Assembly: GCA_002411545.1 (NCBI GenBank)
Contig: DHTG01000105.1
Coordinates: 1 to 40,913, forward strand
Source: Bacteroidales bacterium UBA5266
Lineage (GTDB): Bacteria > Bacteroidota > Bacteroidia > Bacteroidales > WCHB1-69
DNA: 40,913 nt
Direction of reading: 5' to 3'
Below the pieces are notes generated by a model, which was given only the letters and a program-made list of their open reading frames with translations, ran no database searches and had not been told where the DNA came from. Made by a program: the position numbers and the translations under genes. Positions 17,039-25,964 of this stretch are shown piece by piece; positions within the stretch are counted from its first letter, which is position 1; the number at the start of each line of letters is the position of its first letter.

Positions 17039-18190
17039 TTATAGATTAACAATTGATTTCTTAATTTCGTTAACAACTCTATCAATATCTTTATTGGATA
17101 AGGAAGAACCTGAAGGCAAGCACAAACCCTGATTAAAAATCTTTTCGGAGGTACTCTCTCCATAAAAAGGACAATCGGAAAATACAGGTTGTTTATGCAT
17201 GGGTTTCCATAAAAGACGCGATTCTATATTGGCTTTATCGAGGGCGATTCGAATAGCATCGTGACTGATGCCTGTTTTCTCTTCATCGACCAACATACAT
17301 GTAAGCCAATAATTGGAATCAAAGTCTGAAGAAGCACGCTCCATAAATGACAAACCCGGAATGTGCTGTAGTGCATCAACATAGTATTGATGTATTTGTT
17401 TTCGTCTTTGCATATGTTCATCCAGTACAAGCATTTGACCACGACCAATTCCGGCACACACATTACTCATGCGATAATTATATCCAATTTGTTCATGATG
17501 ATAATACGGACGATTTTCACGTGCTTGGGTGGCAAAGAATTTTGCTCTTTGAGCATGTTCCGGCTTTTTGCACAACAGAGCTCCTCCTCCTGAAGTCGTG
17601 ATGATTTTATTCCCGTTAAAACTCAATATACCGAAATGTCCGAAACTTCCACATTTTCTTCCCTTATAGATCGAACCCAATGCTTCGGCGGCATCTTCTA
17701 TCACCGGAATCTCATAGTGTGCCGCTATGGATAGTATTTCATCCATCATGGCTGGCATACCATATAAATGTACAGGGATGATGGCTTTGGGATAGCTCCC
17801 TTTTATTTTTTTTCGGTCGACGATAGCTTTCTCCAAGTACTTCGGCGACATATTCCATGTCTGTTCTTCACTATCCACAAAAATAGGTTTTGCCCCTTGA
17901 TAAACAATAGGATTGGCACTAGCCGAAAAAGTAAACGACTGACAAATCACTTCATCATTCGGATGCACATCCAACAATATCAATGCTAAATGAATGGCTG
18001 CCGTACCGGAAGAAAGGGCAACGGCATACAAGGGTTCCCCCTCTTGGGTAACATAGGTTTGTAACATCTGTTCAAAAGCATCCACATTAGGGCCCAAGGG
18101 AACAACCCAATTTGTGTCAAAGGCTTCTTTGATAAAACGCTGTTCCTCCCCTCCCATATGTGCTAATGATAACCAAATTTTCTTTTCCAT
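17039..18190 (-). CDS. DegT/DnrJ/EryC1-family sugar aminotransferase (PglE-like)
   Basis: PLP-dependent aminotransferase of 383 residues acting on nucleotide-linked 4-keto sugars. The PLP Lys is K195 in SFNGNKIITTSGGG. The phosphate/pyridine-binding IEDAAEALGS (Asp166) and ALSSGTAAIHLAL are present. The order beside a PglC-like transferase (7 nt away) resembles bacillosamine loci, so UDP-4-amino-4,6-dideoxy-GlcNAc formation is the best guess. The needed 4,6-dehydratase (PglF-like) and PglD-like acetyltransferase are not in the window, so substrate is not proven. The last residues IVNL end just before dpp5. Confidence 0.88.
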   Translation of the reverse strand: MEKKIWLSLAHMGGEEQRFIKEAFDTNWVVPLGPNVDAFEQMLQTYVTQEGEPLYAVALSSGTAAIHLALILLDVHPNDEVICQSFTFSASANPIVYQGAKPIFVDSEEQTWNMSPKYLEKAIVDRKKIKGSYPKAIIPVHLYGMPAMMDEILSIAAHYEIPVIEDAAEALGSIYKGRKCGSFGHFGILSFNGNKIITTSGGGALLCKKPEHAQRAKFFATQARENRPYYHHEQIGYNYRMSNVCAGIGRGQMLVLDEHMQRRKQIHQYYVDALQHIPGLSFMERASSDFDSNYWLTCMLVDEEKTGISHDAIRIALDKANIESRLLWKPMHKQPVFSDCPFYGESTSEKIFNQGLCLPSGSSLSNKDIDRVVNEIKKSIVNL

Positions 18191-18197
18191 CTTACAA

Positions 18198-18800
18198 CTA
18201 ACAGTTTTCTTTTAATTCTTTACCTAATAACGTGAATATAATTATTTTGATATCTAATGCAAAACTTTGATGATAATAATAATGCAAGTTAATTCTTACC
18301 TTATCGGGAAAAATCACCTCATCATTATATTTCTGTGGATTTTCCTGATTTGCGAGGAGTTCCTCTTCATTTCTATATTTTAAACTTGCCGGTCCGGTAA
18401 TTCCGGGACGAAGCAATAATATTTTTCTATTTTCTCCTTCTAATAGATCGGCATATCCTGGAACATCGGGACGTGGACCTACAAAACTCATATCACCTAT
18501 CCACACATTCCATAATTCAGGCAATTCATCCAATTTCCATTTTCGCAAAAATGCTCCCAAAGGCGTAATACGACTTTCGCCTTTGACAGATACCGACGAA
18601 CCATTGTGATGTTTTTGCATCGTTCTAAACTTATACATTTTAAAAGTTTTCCCTTGTCTTCCAACGCGTCTTTGTACAAATATCGGACTTCCATCTGGCA
18701 TAGACAAAAATATAATTAGGCTTAATAGTATATAAAGGGGAGAAAATAGAATAATCCCAATGAATGCGAAAGTCCGGTCAAATAAAAATTTTATACACAT
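18198..18800 (-). CDS. Monotopic phosphoglycosyl transferase (PglC-like)
   Basis: 200-residue transferase that moves a sugar-1-phosphate from a UDP-sugar onto undecaprenyl phosphate. It is of the minimal PglC size rather than the long WbaP/WcaJ form. The re-entrant membrane helix has the Ser-Pro kink (FSPLYILL, residues 19-26). The QRRVGRQGKTFKMYKFRTM block is followed by the catalytic Asp91-Glu92 in KLDELPELWNVW and then SFVGPRPDVPGY. This would be the first committed step of the glycan made by this cluster. It is the second-to-last polysaccharide gene and sits 7 nt before the aminotransferase. Confidence 0.93.
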   Translation of the reverse strand: MCIKFLFDRTFAFIGIILFSPLYILLSLIIFLSMPDGSPIFVQRRVGRQGKTFKMYKFRTMQKHHNGSSVSVKGESRITPLGAFLRKWKLDELPELWNVWIGDMSFVGPRPDVPGYADLLEGENRKILLLRPGITGPASLKYRNEEELLANQENPQKYNDEVIFPDKVRINLHYYYHQSFALDIKIIIFTLLGKELKENC

Positions 18801-18810
18801 AAACTATGTT

Positions 18811-19644
18811 TTAAGAAAGATTAATTTGTTTGCTTTTCCTGTGCATGCTTTCCATATTTAAAATTGCTTTTATGGGTGCAAAATTAAATTGATTACGGAA
18901 AGGATACAGCATACTCAATAGAATATTTAACCACCATTTATATTTAATTTGTAAATAACAATAAGCATTTCTAAATTTAAATTTACTGATCAAAAAAGAT
19001 TGAATATTGGAATGTTCTGTTATAGACCGAGCTCCATCACTCACATACATTAATTTTTTTTCTTCTAAATAATATTGATTCATTGCATATAATAATCCAT
19101 AATAAGGATAATGAGTCTTGAGATATTCAGGAACAGCCTTCATACTTAAATAATTACAGGTATCATCCACAATTTCATTCATGGAATAAGCAATTAGATT
19201 TCCGTTAGACTTGTCAAAACAAGCCCAAAATTCATACTGTGAGGGTGTTTGTTTGATCATGTTTAGATAATCAGTTCGGCTCATTATTTGGGAATTACCT
19301 TTATATTTCTCAAATGCAGCCGTATACACATCATACCCTTGTTTTAGTAAAATATCTTTATCTATCATTTGAATATCAAGTGTCTTAAATGCTCTACGGA
19401 TTTGATTTCTTGTGTTAGATGATAATTCCTCCATTCCACCAAAATTATCTTTGATAACATACCAAAAAGAGGTTTCTCTATTTGTATCAAAATCATAGGT
19501 GTTACGTATCATAAAACCGCCTTTTTTCAATAAAACACCACATTCTTTCTTTGTAAGTTTGCTATATAAATGAGGAGCTCTGGCATTAATCCAAGCTGCT
19601 TTATATAGATGATAATCTGTATGTATATTTATTTCTTTAGGCAT
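18811..19644 (-). CDS. FemAB/GNAT-like acyltransferase
   Basis: 277 residues from MPKEINIHTDYHLY. The region with NTRNQIRRAFK (about residues 95-105) and the later NYLSMKAVPEYLKTHYPYYGLLYAMNQ resemble FemAB/BioF2-type (Acetyltransf_6) proteins that transfer amino acids or acyl groups. A cysteine and an aromatic-rich C-terminus with a hydrophobic patch suggest membrane association. I choose the start at 19644 because it overlaps the preceding glycosyltransferase by only 8 nt, while the longer reading overlaps by 53. In a glycan locus it could add an amino acid or acyl group to an amino sugar. This is inference. Confidence 0.65.
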   Translation of the reverse strand: MPKEINIHTDYHLYKAAWINARAPHLYSKLTKKECGVLLKKGGFMIRNTYDFDTNRETSFWYVIKDNFGGMEELSSNTRNQIRRAFKTLDIQMIDKDILLKQGYDVYTAAFEKYKGNSQIMSRTDYLNMIKQTPSQYEFWACFDKSNGNLIAYSMNEIVDDTCNYLSMKAVPEYLKTHYPYYGLLYAMNQYYLEEKKLMYVSDGARSITEHSNIQSFLISKFKFRNAYCYLQIKYKWWLNILLSMLYPFRNQFNFAPIKAILNMESMHRKSKQINLS

Positions 19645-20653
19645 TGTTTGATGTGTTTTTTTTCTTAAAAGGAATGATAAATAGTCCACTTAAAGATCCT
19701 AAACCATACGACAAATGAATAACTATAAAACTTATCCACAGTGATAAAAAATGCAGTTGTTTTTTTTGAGCGATGTTCAGAGAAGTATATGTCATTAAAA
19801 TCAAATAGGCTATAGCACTTATAAGACTTAGATAGGCAAAAGAGGGATGTATAAATGATAAGAGTAAAGGCAGTACTAACGACAACACAAAACATAAAGG
19901 AATAAAATGACGGATGGAAAGGGAAGACAAATTGCCTGTATAAAAAACCGTAAGTATATTCCATTTCCCATTTAGAAAATTATTTGTAAACAATGCTTTC
20001 CACGTTTCCCTAGCATAATACACACAATACGTATCGGGTATTAAGTATATTTTGCCTCCTTTGCTTTTGATACGTTTGTTTAATTCAATATCTTGATTTC
20101 TAATCAGACGTTTATCATATAGACCAAATCGGTCAAAGACATCTTTTCTAAAACATCCAAAAGGCACTGTATCGCTTTCTGTTATTTCGGAAATGCCAAT
20201 ACGAAACAAAGAGTTACCTACTCCCAAAGGATGACTTAACACTTCCTTAATAGCCAATGCTTTGTCTGTCTTATGAAATACATCTGTCTTACACATGCAT
20301 CCAATATTATCAGCCTCCAATTCAAAAGCTTTTTGTATTAAAACACGCACATAATCTGAAGGATAAAAAGCATGAGCATCCATTCTGATTATATAGTCCC
20401 CTTTCGCTTCAGCAATACCTTTATTCATGGCAAAGGGAACATATTTATCCTTATTATCCAACAATCTAATAAACGGATATCTTTGAACATACGTTTGAAT
20501 AAGGTCTCGTGTTCTATCATTACTCATTCCATCCACAAAGATAATTTCCATTAATTCTTTCGGATAATCAAAAGCAAGCATGGATTCCATACATTCGGAA
20601 ATGTATTTTTCTTCATTTAAAACGGGACAAATAATGGTAATAGTAGGCTGCAT
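19637..20653 (-). CDS. Family 2 glycosyltransferase with C-terminal membrane segments
   Basis: 338 residues. The GT-A domain begins TITIICPVLNEEKYI (near the N-terminus), has IIFVDGMSNDRTRDL, the metal-binding DAHA (RMDAHAFYP) in place of the common DxD, and a later NQDIELNKRIKSKGGKIY acceptor region. The C-terminal 100 residues hold about three hydrophobic helices. A longer start at 20713 runs into the upstream acyltransferase by 59 nt, so MQPTITIICPV at 20653 is preferred; it leaves a 1-nt gap. It would add one sugar to the lipid-linked repeat unit on the cytoplasmic face. Confidence 0.88.
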   Translation of the reverse strand: MQPTITIICPVLNEEKYISECMESMLAFDYPKELMEIIFVDGMSNDRTRDLIQTYVQRYPFIRLLDNKDKYVPFAMNKGIAEAKGDYIIRMDAHAFYPSDYVRVLIQKAFELEADNIGCMCKTDVFHKTDKALAIKEVLSHPLGVGNSLFRIGISEITESDTVPFGCFRKDVFDRFGLYDKRLIRNQDIELNKRIKSKGGKIYLIPDTYCVYYARETWKALFTNNFLNGKWNILTVFYTGNLSSLSIRHFIPLCFVLSLVLPLLLSFIHPSFAYLSLISAIAYLILMTYTSLNIAQKKQLHFLSLWISFIVIHLSYGLGSLSGLFIIPFKKKNTSNNA

Positions 20654-20654
20654 G

Positions 20655-21164
20655 TTATAATTGTTTAATCCATTTAGCGGGGACCCCACCATACAACGAT
20701 CTCCTTTGTTCATACCCTTTGTTTAAAAGACTGTTAGCTCCTAAGACTGATCCTTCTGGAAGGATTGATCCTTGCGTTAACGTACAATTTGCTGCCACCC
20801 AAGCACCTTTTTGAATAGTAATTTTTTTTAATTGACTACTTCCAAAGCGGTAACTCCCATCTAAAAACGTATGATTTCCACTTACTATCACCACATGAGG
20901 AGCTATAAGCACATGGTCTTCAATGTCCACCCCTCCGCCTCCTAAAATAACAGAAGCATTCCCGATAAACACATGATTACCAACAGTGATTTTTTGTAAT
21001 ACTTTAATATGAACATCATGAGTAACTTGAAAATCTTTGCCACATTTTTTCATACCCAAACCATATAAAAAACCTCTGAAACGCATGAGTATAGGCATGT
21101 CGGGGAGGAAAAATAAAAGGCTTCGTATCAACCAAGTATATAACAATAAAAGTTTATGTTTCAT
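20655..21164 (-). CDS. Left-handed beta-helix O-acyltransferase (WbbJ/maltose-acetyltransferase-like)
   Basis: 169 residues. Hexapeptide repeats run from about residue 45 (ITVGNHVFIGNASVILGGG) to the end (GSVLGANSLLNKGY). The active-site His is in VSGNHTFLDG. The C-terminal GGVPAKWIKQL cap is typical of WbbJ/NodL-like O-acetyltransferases. The N-terminus is hydrophobic, which could associate with the membrane. A GTG start at 21170 would overlap the TagF-like gene by 4 nt (GTGA); the ATG at 21164 leaves a 2-nt gap. It probably acetylates the glycan and is not close to PglD, whose N-acetylation domain is different. Confidence 0.88.
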   Translation of the reverse strand: MKHKLLLLYTWLIRSLLFFLPDMPILMRFRGFLYGLGMKKCGKDFQVTHDVHIKVLQKITVGNHVFIGNASVILGGGGVDIEDHVLIAPHVVIVSGNHTFLDGSYRFGSSQLKKITIQKGAWVAANCTLTQGSILPEGSVLGANSLLNKGYEQRRSLYGGVPAKWIKQL

Positions 21165-21166
21165 AA

Positions 21167-22429
21167 TCACAGAGTTTTAATTTTTTGATACAATGCATCG
21201 TTGGTTGTTGCTGCATGATGACCCCAAAATTGATTCCGTATCCATGGCTTATTTTCAATGCTTAAATCTATAGATTCATTCTGTATACATTGCATTAATT
21301 CATCAAAATTATAGACTTTCACCCCTGGGGTATAGGTGTTATAATCGAAGGCCAAACGATTACTATTCACAATATACGTTTCATAATCGAATGGATAAAG
21401 AATAAATTCTTTGTTCTTCAACAATAAAAAGTCATAATAAATGGATGAATAATCGGTAATCAATACATGTGTAAACGGCAACAAGGGATATATATCGATA
21501 TGCTTATCCAAAAACATCACTGCATCTAAGTTTTGATAGGCTTCTTTGCAATATTTGACGGCCGGATGCAATTTTAAAATAAACAATTGATTTTTTTCTT
21601 TTAATATCTGATTGAGACGCTTAAAATCAAAATCGGCTTCTGCAATAAAGTCATCGTTAAAATTACCTCTCCATGTTGGCATATAAAGAAATACACGACT
21701 AAATTGTTTCATCTTTTGAACTATGTCTTGGATTTCACTCGACTCATACTTTTGAATAAAAGCATCTATTTTATGTTCCTCCTTTTGTAAAAAGACACAA
21801 CGTGGATACATTGTCTCAAAAATGGCATCTGTATTTAAAGAAAACATATGTTGAAAATGCGCATTCATTAAAGGAGAAGTAGACAAAAATATATTGTTTT
21901 TTTCAAATAGATGAGGCATTAAAAAGCGTGTCATGAAATTTGCATTGGCATCTATACCCTTATTATTTTTTCCACCTTCGCCACTTTTAATTCCTACTCC
22001 ATGCCAGAGATTTACCTTTTTAGCTCGGGCAGAAGTCCAAAAATTTATATCCTTGGAATGATACGTAAATACATAAATATAAGCTGTCAAACTATGAAAT
22101 AAACCACAAAAGCTGTATTTATAGTAAGCCGGTAAACCTTTCTGTTTAATAAATTTTACGGTCTTACGATCGGGAGCAATCCAATAAGCTTTGATTTCAT
22201 TGCGTTCACAGACATCAATGAACAGGTATTTTGCATTATCGACAAAACCCACATTGGTGCCAAATACCCATTTCTTAGGATTTCGTATCACACAATAAGA
22301 AAGTACATACAAAGGATAACCCACTATCAATTCAAGCAAACGATAAAACAACTCTTTGGGTTTACGTATACTGATTATAAATCGAATGGTCTGAATAGAC
22401 TTTTTAATATATGTAGTATAAAAAGACAT
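21167..22429 (-). CDS. CDP-glycerol/CDP-ribitol phosphotransferase family protein (TagF-like)
   Basis: 420 residues of the Glyphos_transf family, whose members transfer glycerol- or ribitol-phosphate from a CDP-polyol. The signature blocks are VNLWHGVGIK (about residues 137-146), FLYMPTWRG, FILKLHPAVK and LITDYSSIYYDFLLLKNK. The Trp-His and TDYSS blocks line the nucleotide site in TagF. The immediately upstream gene makes CDP-ribitol by homology, so a ribitol-phosphate transfer is the likely role. In Gram-positives these enzymes build wall teichoic acid; in Haemophilus type a and b capsules the related enzyme is the capsule polymerase. Only 5 nt separate it from the CDP-ribitol gene. Confidence 0.93.
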   Translation of the reverse strand: MSFYTTYIKKSIQTIRFIISIRKPKELFYRLLELIVGYPLYVLSYCVIRNPKKWVFGTNVGFVDNAKYLFIDVCERNEIKAYWIAPDRKTVKFIKQKGLPAYYKYSFCGLFHSLTAYIYVFTYHSKDINFWTSARAKKVNLWHGVGIKSGEGGKNNKGIDANANFMTRFLMPHLFEKNNIFLSTSPLMNAHFQHMFSLNTDAIFETMYPRCVFLQKEEHKIDAFIQKYESSEIQDIVQKMKQFSRVFLYMPTWRGNFNDDFIAEADFDFKRLNQILKEKNQLFILKLHPAVKYCKEAYQNLDAVMFLDKHIDIYPLLPFTHVLITDYSSIYYDFLLLKNKEFILYPFDYETYIVNSNRLAFDYNTYTPGVKVYNFDELMQCIQNESIDLSIENKPWIRNQFWGHHAATTNDALYQKIKTL

Positions 22430-22434
22430 CGTTA

Positions 22435-23814
22435 TTACACATTTTTAATTTTCACATCTACCACTTGTCCGGTAAGATCCGACAACAATACTTTAACCGT
22501 AACAGTCGCCGGCACTATTGATTTCAACAAAGTATGTTCAGGTTCTAGTCCAAAATTCTTAGTACGCATGGGTGTATGAGTACGTTCAGGATTTATACAA
22601 TTTATCTTAACTCCCCAAACACCCCATTCTTCCGCCAATGCTTGTACAAAATTCACTGTAGCACACTTGGTGGAAGAATAAATACTATATCCCATACGTC
22701 CGCGAGTATAGGAACTTGAAGTATATAGAATCAACTGTCCTTTCGATAATTTCAGGTATGGCAAAGATTCCTTGGCAAGATTTACCATACCTTTATAGTT
22801 GATGTCTATGGCTTCGTAAATAGCATCATAATCCATATGTTCCAAAGGTACTTTATAGAGTACAGAAGCTGTGTTTACAATAAAATCGATGCGCTTCTCT
22901 TTTTCAAAGACTTGTTTTAATGCCGATTTTATTTTTTCCGGATCGCGCACGTCAATTTGATTCATCTGACGGCTAAATCCATACACCTTTGCTCCATTCT
23001 CCTTGCATATATTACATACATCCAAACCTATACCCGATGAAGCCCCAAACACTACGACCACTTTTTGTACCAACGTTTGCTTTTCGTTGTCTGTCAACTC
23101 TTTGTTCCCATAATCGAAGGTCTTTAATTGAAAGAGCTTTTCAATAAGAAAGAAATCTTCCTTATAGGTTAATTTCATATTGACACCTTCGCCATTCACC
23201 ACATAGATTTTAACTTCGGGAAGATATTTTAACACCACACCACAATCATCCGTAGTTTTAAATTCCGGGTCTTTCAAAGCTTTTTCATAAGCTTTCTTGA
23301 TAACCGACAAGCGAAATCCTTGCGGAGTTTGCCCTCTTCGAAGGTTTTTTCGAAGAGGAATTTTTTTGATGATATTTTCATGGTCTACTTCTATGATGGT
23401 ATCGGCTGATTCAATAGCAACATCAACTGCTTGATAATGAACTAAGGCTTGAATCACATCGGTAATAATCTTATCGCTGAGTAAGGGTCGAACTGCATCG
23501 TGAAAAATCAAATTGCAGTCTTTTTCTCCATCATAGGCTTCGATAGCCGAGAGGGAGGAAAAATGTCTCTCCTTACCGCCGGCCAGTATTTTTTTTACTT
23601 TGTTGAAATTATTTTTTATGAGATAAGATTCAATTTTCCCTCTGTATGCACTGTGAACAACAATGGCAATTTCATCAATCATATCATGCTTTTGAAATGC
23701 TGCAATGGTATGTTCCAAGACTGACATACCGGCAACTTTCAAAAATTGTTTAGGTATATCTGTATTTAATCTGCTTCCTACCCCACCGGCTAAAATAACG
23801 GCTATATTTCTCAT
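22435..23814 (-). CDS. Fused CDP-ribitol synthase: cytidylyltransferase plus SDR reductase (Bcs1/Acs1-like, TarI-TarJ activities)
   Basis: 459 residues with two domains. The N-terminal IspD/TarI-type cytidylyltransferase covers about 1-235, with AGGVGSRLNTDIPKQFL, HDAVRPLL and GQTPQGFR. The C-terminal short-chain dehydrogenase covers about 245-459, with GASSGIG at 257-263 and the catalytic Tyr379-x3-Lys383. The two-domain order and motifs such as YTSSSYTRGR and INPERTHTPMRTK match my memory of Haemophilus influenzae Bcs1/Acs1. Those enzymes reduce ribulose-5-phosphate to ribitol-5-phosphate and activate it with CTP. The gene overlaps the upstream glycosyltransferase by 4 nt. An SDR of other specificity is possible but the motif match is strong. 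Confidence 0.92.
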   Translation of the reverse strand: MRNIAVILAGGVGSRLNTDIPKQFLKVAGMSVLEHTIAAFQKHDMIDEIAIVVHSAYRGKIESYLIKNNFNKVKKILAGGKERHFSSLSAIEAYDGEKDCNLIFHDAVRPLLSDKIITDVIQALVHYQAVDVAIESADTIIEVDHENIIKKIPLRKNLRRGQTPQGFRLSVIKKAYEKALKDPEFKTTDDCGVVLKYLPEVKIYVVNGEGVNMKLTYKEDFFLIEKLFQLKTFDYGNKELTDNEKQTLVQKVVVVFGASSGIGLDVCNICKENGAKVYGFSRQMNQIDVRDPEKIKSALKQVFEKEKRIDFIVNTASVLYKVPLEHMDYDAIYEAIDINYKGMVNLAKESLPYLKLSKGQLILYTSSSYTRGRMGYSIYSSTKCATVNFVQALAEEWGVWGVKINCINPERTHTPMRTKNFGLEPEHTLLKSIVPATVTVKVLLSDLTGQVVDVKIKNV

Positions 23815-24716
23815 ATGAATGATTCTTTATTTAAATAATTTTTATAAATAAAAATGCTTGTAATATATTGAATATTATCTTTTAATTTATTAATGCTTGT
23901 AAAAACAATTGGAAATTTTATCATAAAATAGAGTAATTGAAATAGAAAAAAACAGCATAACGACATTTCTTTTCGCAAACAATACATTAAAGAAGCCATA
24001 TTATATACCCTGGAAAATTGTGAATGACTACTTGATTTAGATAAATGCATTATTTTCCCTGCTTTTAATAAATAAGATTCATACCCAGCATTAAATATAC
24101 GTTTGTTTAGTTCTACATCTTCAAAATACATAAATATTTTTTCATCAAACCCATTCATGGCATCGAATAAATCTTTACGCAGAAACATATCCGCACCAAT
24201 TACATAATCTACAGAAACAGCATTTAGTTTATCATTAACTTCTGATTTTGATTGCATATTGAAATAAGCATAAAGTCCTAATTTTAGATATTTCTTGGCA
24301 GAATAAAACCGTCCACCACTTTTAGAATAATTACCTTTTTCATCTACTAAAAACGTACCAATAATTCCTATTCGCTTATTCGTATGAAGAGATAAAAAAC
24401 TAAAAAAATCATTGAAAGGATCATCTATAATTTCGGTATCTGAGTTAAGTAAAAACAAATAAGTTCCGCTTGCTTGTTTAGCACCTAAATTGTTTGCCTT
24501 GCCAAAACCTACATTGATTGGACTTTCAATTAAGATTACGTCAGGAAATAATTCAATGATTCGTTGTGCCGAATTGTCAGTTGAAGCATTATCAACTACA
24601 ATGATTTCATAATCGACAGAATGAATATTTCTGATAATTGAATGTATGCAGTTTATCGTTAATTGCGCTGTATTATAATTAATTATTATTATCGATACTT
24701 TCTGTTTTATTTTCAC
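23811..24716 (-). CDS. Family 2 glycosyltransferase (WbbL/rhamnosyltransferase-like)
   Basis: 301 residues. It opens KVSIIIINYNTAQLT, then has YEIIVVDNASTDNS and the metal-binding LLNSDTEI with Asp. The acceptor region is VSVDYVIGADMFLRKDLFDAMNGFDE followed by FMYFEDVELNKRIFNAGY. The arrangement is typical of WbbL-type inverting glycosyltransferases. Its start lies 38 nt inside the polymerase gene, an unusually long overlap, but the catalytic strand KVSIII begins only five residues after this Met, so a later start is excluded. Composition is low in GC like its upstream neighbours. Confidence 0.9.
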   Translation of the reverse strand: MKIKQKVSIIIINYNTAQLTINCIHSIIRNIHSVDYEIIVVDNASTDNSAQRIIELFPDVILIESPINVGFGKANNLGAKQASGTYLFLLNSDTEIIDDPFNDFFSFLSLHTNKRIGIIGTFLVDEKGNYSKSGGRFYSAKKYLKLGLYAYFNMQSKSEVNDKLNAVSVDYVIGADMFLRKDLFDAMNGFDEKIFMYFEDVELNKRIFNAGYESYLLKAGKIMHLSKSSSHSQFSRVYNMASLMYCLRKEMSLCCFFLFQLLYFMIKFPIVFTSINKLKDNIQYITSIFIYKNYLNKESFI

Positions 24717-25926
24717 CGGTATTAAATTTAATTTTTATAAACAATGCTATAACCAAAAGGATAATAGTGACTGTAATAAAGAAAAATTGGAAAAAAGAAT
24801 CTGAAAAAAATTGGAAAACAAGCATATAAAAGAATGCTACATACACTAATATTCCGACACTATATCCAAATCTCATGTATTGATATAAAATTCCCCAAAA
24901 AGTTCCCAATATGGCAGCAAATAAAAAAATTCCGAATAATCCAAAATCAACATAATAACTAAACATAATGGTATAAACATTAATGTTTATAGGCGTTTTT
25001 GTCCAGTTATATAAATTGAAAGGATCAGGATTTCCAACAATATCAGCATCTATCAATTGTAAAAAAGGCACAAGGAATCTAAACGTGTATTCTCCGTTAA
25101 AAGAATGTATAAATTGAGTATTTCCGCTTAATACACCATCGAAAGCCGGTAAAGGAGCTAATAAATAAGCTGTTATAAAATTAATGAAATTAAATCCACC
25201 GACACTTCGTCGCAACAAATGAGATAACATCATTAAAATAAAAAAAACCGCAAAAAACAAAGCAGTTTTTTTGACTGTTAATTTTCTATAGATAATTAAT
25301 ATACAGAAAAAAGACAAAAGAATTTGAGCCATTACTGTTTTATTACTTCTCAGTATATAATAAATAATGATTAGAAAAAATAAAGTAATAATTTTAAAAT
25401 CGGTTATTTTATATGTTTTGTCAACAAACAACAAAAGAAGTAATAAAAGAAAGGCAAAATTACTTACCGTATTGGCAATGCTAATATAAAAGGGAATGTG
25501 TATCAACAACTCTTCTCCATTTAAGTCGGAAACACTGGCTGCTCTGATTCCTGCAAACAAATTTTCGGGATTATAAAATAAGCCTTTTTGAATTAATGAG
25601 ATAATAGACAGACATAAACAGACTATAGTAATTGGAATTAACCATTTAACTAAATTTTTATTGGAAGGTCCTTTCAATCTGGAAGGAAAAGGAACTTTAA
25701 CAAAGTTGAAAAGTAATGTAAAAAAAGAAAAAGTAAATGTCCAGATTAACAATACAAAATAAAATTTATCGGATAGTTCAAATAATCCATGATCCACAAA
25801 ATTGTAAATAGTAAGGATTATCGCCCATACAGCATTTGTAATAACTGCAGGATGAATAATATTCCTTGTTAATTTATAAGATACTATTAACATGCTAAAT
25901 AGTAAAACTATTGTAATTATGTTCAT
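24679..25926 (-). CDS. wzy: Repeat-unit polymerase (Wzy-like)
   Basis: 415-residue polytopic membrane protein with roughly ten to twelve hydrophobic segments and a large extracytoplasmic part in the middle (HSFNGEYTFRFLVPFLQ, PFNLYNWTKTPIN, about residues 270-310). This resembles the oligosaccharide repeat-unit polymerase (OAG_Wzy / O-ag_pol) group. Wzy proteins share little sequence, so topology and position between the flippase and glycosyltransferases carry most of the weight. It would link flipped repeat units in the periplasm. Its GC content is clearly below that of the flanking genes. It starts 38 nt after wzx. Confidence 0.82.
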   Translation of the reverse strand: MNIITIVLLFSMLIVSYKLTRNIIHPAVITNAVWAIILTIYNFVDHGLFELSDKFYFVLLIWTFTFSFFTLLFNFVKVPFPSRLKGPSNKNLVKWLIPITIVCLCLSIISLIQKGLFYNPENLFAGIRAASVSDLNGEELLIHIPFYISIANTVSNFAFLLLLLLLFVDKTYKITDFKIITLFFLIIIYYILRSNKTVMAQILLSFFCILIIYRKLTVKKTALFFAVFFILMMLSHLLRRSVGGFNFINFITAYLLAPLPAFDGVLSGNTQFIHSFNGEYTFRFLVPFLQLIDADIVGNPDPFNLYNWTKTPININVYTIMFSYYVDFGLFGIFLFAAILGTFWGILYQYMRFGYSVGILVYVAFFYMLVFQFFSDSFFQFFFITVTIILLVIALFIKIKFNTGENKTESIDNNN

Positions 25927-25964
25927 CGTTATAAATTTTATATCTTTTTCATGTAATATTATGA

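Noticed and set aside
17039..20653. Complete bacillosamine (Pgl) pathway
   Set aside because: PglC- and PglE-like proteins are present, but no PglF dehydratase or PglD N-acetyltransferase is in the window.
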